The translations under genes and the position numbers were made by a program. This document shows positions 13,132 through 15,797 of a stretch of DNA of 15,797 nucleotides, in pieces. The notes beneath the pieces are model-generated. The model did no database searches, had not been told where the DNA came from, and was given only the letters and a program-made list of their open reading frames with translations. Within the stretch, counting starts at the first letter, position 1. Each line of letters starts with the position of its first letter. Origin of the DNA: Deltaproteobacteria bacterium (lineage in GTDB: Bacteria; Myxococcota; Myxococcia; Myxococcales; 40CM-4-68-19). Where the stretch lies: contig VBKQ01000015.1 of assembly GCA_005879505.1 (NCBI GenBank), positions 1-15,797 of the forward strand, in the 5' to 3' direction.

Positions 13132-15078
13132 TCAACCGAGGGCTCTGCGTTCACCCGCCGCGCGAACGTGCTGACCGGGCAGCAGCGGCGGCATCGGACA
13201 ACCGAGCGAATCGGCAATGGCGCGGAGGAGCTCGCCCTCTGCGATCGTCACCGTCCCGTCCGTGGCGACTGCCGCCGCGCAGGCCCCGAGAATCTCGCCG
13301 CGAAGCCGCGGCGCCGTGTCCGCGAGCCGGTCCAGCGCGCCGTCCAGCAAGCGCAGGTCACACTTTTCCCGCGGCAACAGGGTGGTGCGGAAACGTCCCG
13401 GAGACAGCTCCGCCTGCGCCGCCTCGAAGGCGCGTGCGGCCTCCGCCGGAGCCGCCGCGCCCGCGTAGGCCAGCATGGACAGCAGGACGGACACGGCATC
13501 GACCACCTGGATCTGCGGGCTCGTCCCCGCGTCCGGAAGCTTCGGCTTGAAGTGAGCGCCCAGGTGGCGCGACAGGACCCGCTGCAGCGTGTACTCGAAC
13601 AATCCAATGCGGGAGTCGGCGCGGACCAGCCGATCGACGGCGGCCTGCAACTCGCCGTACTGCGCAGCGGACAGCCGCCGCAACGCTGGGAGCGCCAGGT
13701 TGAGGATGGGCAGCCGCGCTTCCGCGGGACAGTCCCGCAGGGCGCCTGAGGCGCTCGACACCTGATCCGCGAGCTGCGGATCCCCGATCGCGAGCAGGGC
13801 ACTCAGCTGCGCGGCCCTGGTCTGCGGGTTGCGATCGAGCAGGAGTCCGAGCACGACCGCTCTCGCCACCGATGGCTCCCGGATGGAATCGCGGAGGCGC
13901 TCCGGAATTCGTGCGACCAGGGACTGCGCGTAGGCGATGTGCTCATCGCCCAGTGCGCCGACGCTGGCGATCACCGCGCGGGGACGGACGGGGAAGCTGC
14001 GCTCGATCTGCACGGCCGCCGCGACGCCGGGGATCTCCTCCTCTACCGCGACGGGTTGGAGCTGGCCGCGTGGCAGCTCGCCCTGGAAGCTCGGGTCGAG
14101 GAGCTGGATGCGTTGCTCCAGCGGCGGATGGGTCGACATCAGTGCAGTGAAATGCGCGATCCCTTCGCCGAAGTAGAAGTGGCTGGCCTCCTCCGCTCCC
14201 GGAGCGATCAGCCTGGAGCCGCGGTCGAGACGGCCGATCTTCTTCAGCGCTCCCACGAGCCCGGCCGCGTTTCGGGTGAACTGAACGCCCGACGCGTCGG
14301 CGAGCAACTCGCGTTGCCGGCAAATCGCGGCCTTGATGAGCCGGGTGAAGAACACGCCGATCGAGCCGATCAGGTAGAACGCGACCCCGACGAAGACGAT
14401 GGAGCCCAGTCCACCGGGGTTGACCTTGCGCCGGCTTCCCGAGTCGCTCGACCGTCCCAACGACCGCAAGAGCTTGGAGCCGATCAGACCGATCACGAGG
14501 ATGCCGTGGACGAGCCCCAGCAGGCGGAGGTTGATCCTCGAGTCGCCGTTCAGCAGGTGGCTGAACTCATGCGCAACCACGCCCTGCAGCTCGTCGCGGG
14601 TGAGCAGCTTGAGGCATCCGTCGGTGACCGCGATCGCCGAGCGCGAAGCATCGAGGCCCACTGCGAGAGCATTGATCCCGGACTCGTCCGGAAGAAGGTA
14701 CACCGCCGGCACCGGAACTCCGGACGCGATGGCCATCTCCTCCACGACGTTGAGCAGCCGCCGCTGATGGGGATCGCTCGTGCTCGGGTCGAGCAGTTTT
14801 CCACCGAGGCCGAGCACGACCGAGTCCGCGGAGGCGCTGAGCGCGCGGATCTTGAAGAAGCTGACGGCGGCGATCAGCGCCACCGTGTTTACCGCAACCC
14901 TCCAGAACAGGTCGCCGTTCCAGAATTGCTCGAACAGCGGACGGTCAAAGGCGTACTGCAGGGCGAGCTTCATCGCGGCGTAGACCGCCATCACCGTGCC
15001 GCAGACCGCGAGGCTGAACAGCACGATCAGCCAGCCCGTGCGGCTTCTGGCTCGCTCCTGCTCCTCGAAGAAGTCCAT
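13132..15078 (-). CDS. HtpX-like M48 metalloprotease with TerB-like C-terminal domain
   Basis: This membrane-bound zinc metalloprotease of 648 residues is probably for envelope protein quality control. Membrane segments lie at about 15-38, 57-75, 186-204 and 224-248. The zinc motif is HEFSH (H170, E171, H174), with the third ligand E257 in RQRELLAD. The DESGINALAVG segment before it and STHPPLEQRIQLL after it are typical of M48/HtpX. Classical HtpX is about 290 residues; here another 300 follow, largely helical, ending in a TerB-like unit (AAAVATDGTVTIAEGELLRAIADSLG, near 600). ATG 15078 is preceded by AAGGAG. It lies 16 bases downstream of lemA in the same direction, a common pairing. Its end converges on the oxidoreductase gene with 14 bases between the stops and no terminator visible. 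Confidence 0.95.
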   Translation of the reverse strand: MDFFEEQERARSRTGWLIVLFSLAVCGTVMAVYAAMKLALQYAFDRPLFEQFWNGDLFWRVAVNTVALIAAVSFFKIRALSASADSVVLGLGGKLLDPSTSDPHQRRLLNVVEEMAIASGVPVPAVYLLPDESGINALAVGLDASRSAIAVTDGCLKLLTRDELQGVVAHEFSHLLNGDSRINLRLLGLVHGILVIGLIGSKLLRSLGRSSDSGSRRKVNPGGLGSIVFVGVAFYLIGSIGVFFTRLIKAAICRQRELLADASGVQFTRNAAGLVGALKKIGRLDRGSRLIAPGAEEASHFYFGEGIAHFTALMSTHPPLEQRIQLLDPSFQGELPRGQLQPVAVEEEIPGVAAAVQIERSFPVRPRAVIASVGALGDEHIAYAQSLVARIPERLRDSIREPSVARAVVLGLLLDRNPQTRAAQLSALLAIGDPQLADQVSSASGALRDCPAEARLPILNLALPALRRLSAAQYGELQAAVDRLVRADSRIGLFEYTLQRVLSRHLGAHFKPKLPDAGTSPQIQVVDAVSVLLSMLAYAGAAAPAEAARAFEAAQAELSPGRFRTTLLPREKCDLRLLDGALDRLADTAPRLRGEILGACAAAVATDGTVTIAEGELLRAIADSLGCPMPPLLPGQHVRAAGERRALG

Positions 15079-15094
15079 CGGCTCCTTCAGCAGG

Positions 15095-15682
15095 TCAGGC
15101 GAACGAGACTTTCACGGCCTCGCGTTCGACGGCGCGCTCGATCTCCCACAGCCGCGCTTCGGCGAACCCGGTCGCTCCCGCGATGATCGATGCGGGAAAG
15201 ATCTCGCGTCCCGTGTTGTAGGCCATCACCGCGTCGTTGTAGGCCTGCCGGGCGAAGGCCACCTTGTTCTCGGTGGACGAGAGCTCCTCGGAGAGCTGGT
15301 TCATCGTCGTGTTCGACTTCAGGTCCGGGTACGCTTCCGCCAGCGCGAACATGCGGCCCAGTGCTCCCCCAAGGGTAGTCTCAGCTCCCGCCAGTTCCCG
15401 CATGGCCGTCGCGTCGCCCGGGGTCGCGGCCGCGCGCTGCGCGGCGGTGCTCGCCTGGTTGCGCGCGACGATCACCGCCTCCAGCGTCTGGCGCTCGTGC
15501 TTGAGGTAGCCCTTGGCCGTCTCGACCAGGTTGGGGATCAGGTCGTACCGGCGCTTGAGCTGCACGTCGATCTGCGAGAATGCGTTCTTGTACCGGTTGC
15601 GCAGCTCGACCAGCCGGTTGTAAGCGGTCACCGCCAGCAATACGAAGAGGACCAGGACGCCGAGGATGATCCACCCGATCAC
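15095..15682 (-). CDS. lemA: LemA family membrane protein
   Basis: This is a 195-residue single-pass membrane protein of the LemA family, whose molecular function is still unclear. An N-terminal membrane helix at about 2-24 (VIGWIILGVLVLFVLLAVTA) is followed by the family signature NAFSQIDVQLKRRYDLIPNL and VETAKGYLKHE at about 40-70. A long antiparallel helical bundle follows, with LSSTENKVAFARQAYNDAV and NTGREIFPASIIA. The frame is open upstream to 15772, but GTG 15682 is chosen because GGGGGG precedes it by six bases and the length then matches the family (about 185-200). It is co-directional with the M48 protease 16 bases downstream. In several bacteria LemA genes sit beside M48/HtpX proteases, which suggests a shared envelope role. 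Confidence 0.95.
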   Translation of the reverse strand: MIGWIILGVLVLFVLLAVTAYNRLVELRNRYKNAFSQIDVQLKRRYDLIPNLVETAKGYLKHERQTLEAVIVARNQASTAAQRAAATPGDATAMRELAGAETTLGGALGRMFALAEAYPDLKSNTTMNQLSEELSSTENKVAFARQAYNDAVMAYNTGREIFPASIIAGATGFAEARLWEIERAVEREAVKVSFA

Positions 15683-15797
15683 GCGATTCCCCCCGCGCTG
15701 AAGAGCCGAAGAACAGCTCTCGCACCGTATCGGCGCCCGCCGCCCGCGTCCAAATCCCGCGAGAGGATACATCCGCGCAGGAAGTGCACCTCGGTGG
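15683..15797 (-). other. Leader region upstream of lemA; no gene seen
   Basis: This 115-base end segment holds no convincing coding start. It contains a small inverted repeat, AGAGC (15702-15706) and GCTCT (15716-15720), with a nine-base loop just ahead of the GGGGGG ribosome site. The lemA promoter is presumably here or beyond the edge; no element close to consensus could be picked out. Confidence 0.4.

Overview
The window is about 15.8 kb of densely packed, GC-rich DNA with strongly G/C-ending codons. It looks like a chromosomal segment of a Myxococcota (deltaproteobacterial, myxobacterium-like) genome. The reasons are the many two-component proteins, the two long double-FHA membrane proteins whose first 15 residues are identical, a receiver fused to an XRE-type helix-turn-helix, and a receiver/thioredoxin-reductase fusion. 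The taxonomic call is an inference from gene content. I see no rRNA, tRNA, CRISPR array, insertion sequence or phage gene, and no gene-free stretch longer than 300 bases.

Layout. Positions 1-5031 (minus strand) carry, in order of transcription, a rhomboid protease with an extra C-terminal domain, an ArnT/PMT-like membrane glycosyltransferase, an OmpR/PhoB-type response regulator, and a sensor histidine kinase cut off by the window edge. The last three are almost contiguous, and the regulator and kinase overlap by 8 bases. An imperfect 51-base hairpin lies between the rhomboid and glycosyltransferase genes. Positions 5076-9396 (plus) carry two tandem paralogues with the order FHA-FHA-membrane helix-TPR-like, then a receiver-XRE regulator. 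Positions 9400-10864 (minus) carry a biotin carboxylase followed after one base by a 70-residue biotinyl carrier protein. Positions 10982-13117 (plus) carry a small arginine-rich helical protein of unknown function and a three-part receiver / thioredoxin-fold / FAD-NAD(P)H oxidoreductase fusion. Positions 13132-15682 (minus) carry LemA and an HtpX-like M48 metalloprotease with a TerB-like tail.

How the genes may work together. The FHA/FHA/REC-XRE group is the best candidate for a little-described system: two inner-membrane proteins with phosphothreonine-binding modules next to an aspartate-phosphorylated transcription factor, with a rhomboid protease transcribed divergently 44 bases away. No Ser/Thr kinase and no cognate histidine kinase is visible beside them. 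The glycosyltransferase-regulator-kinase operon resembles envelope-modification loci. LemA plus M48 is a known envelope-associated pairing. The most concrete anomaly is that the biotin carboxylase lacks a 36-residue block of its N-terminal domain, cleanly in frame, with the catalytic residues downstream all present. The oxidoreductase fusion has also lost the redox CxxC of thioredoxin reductase and the phospho-acceptor Asp of its receiver.
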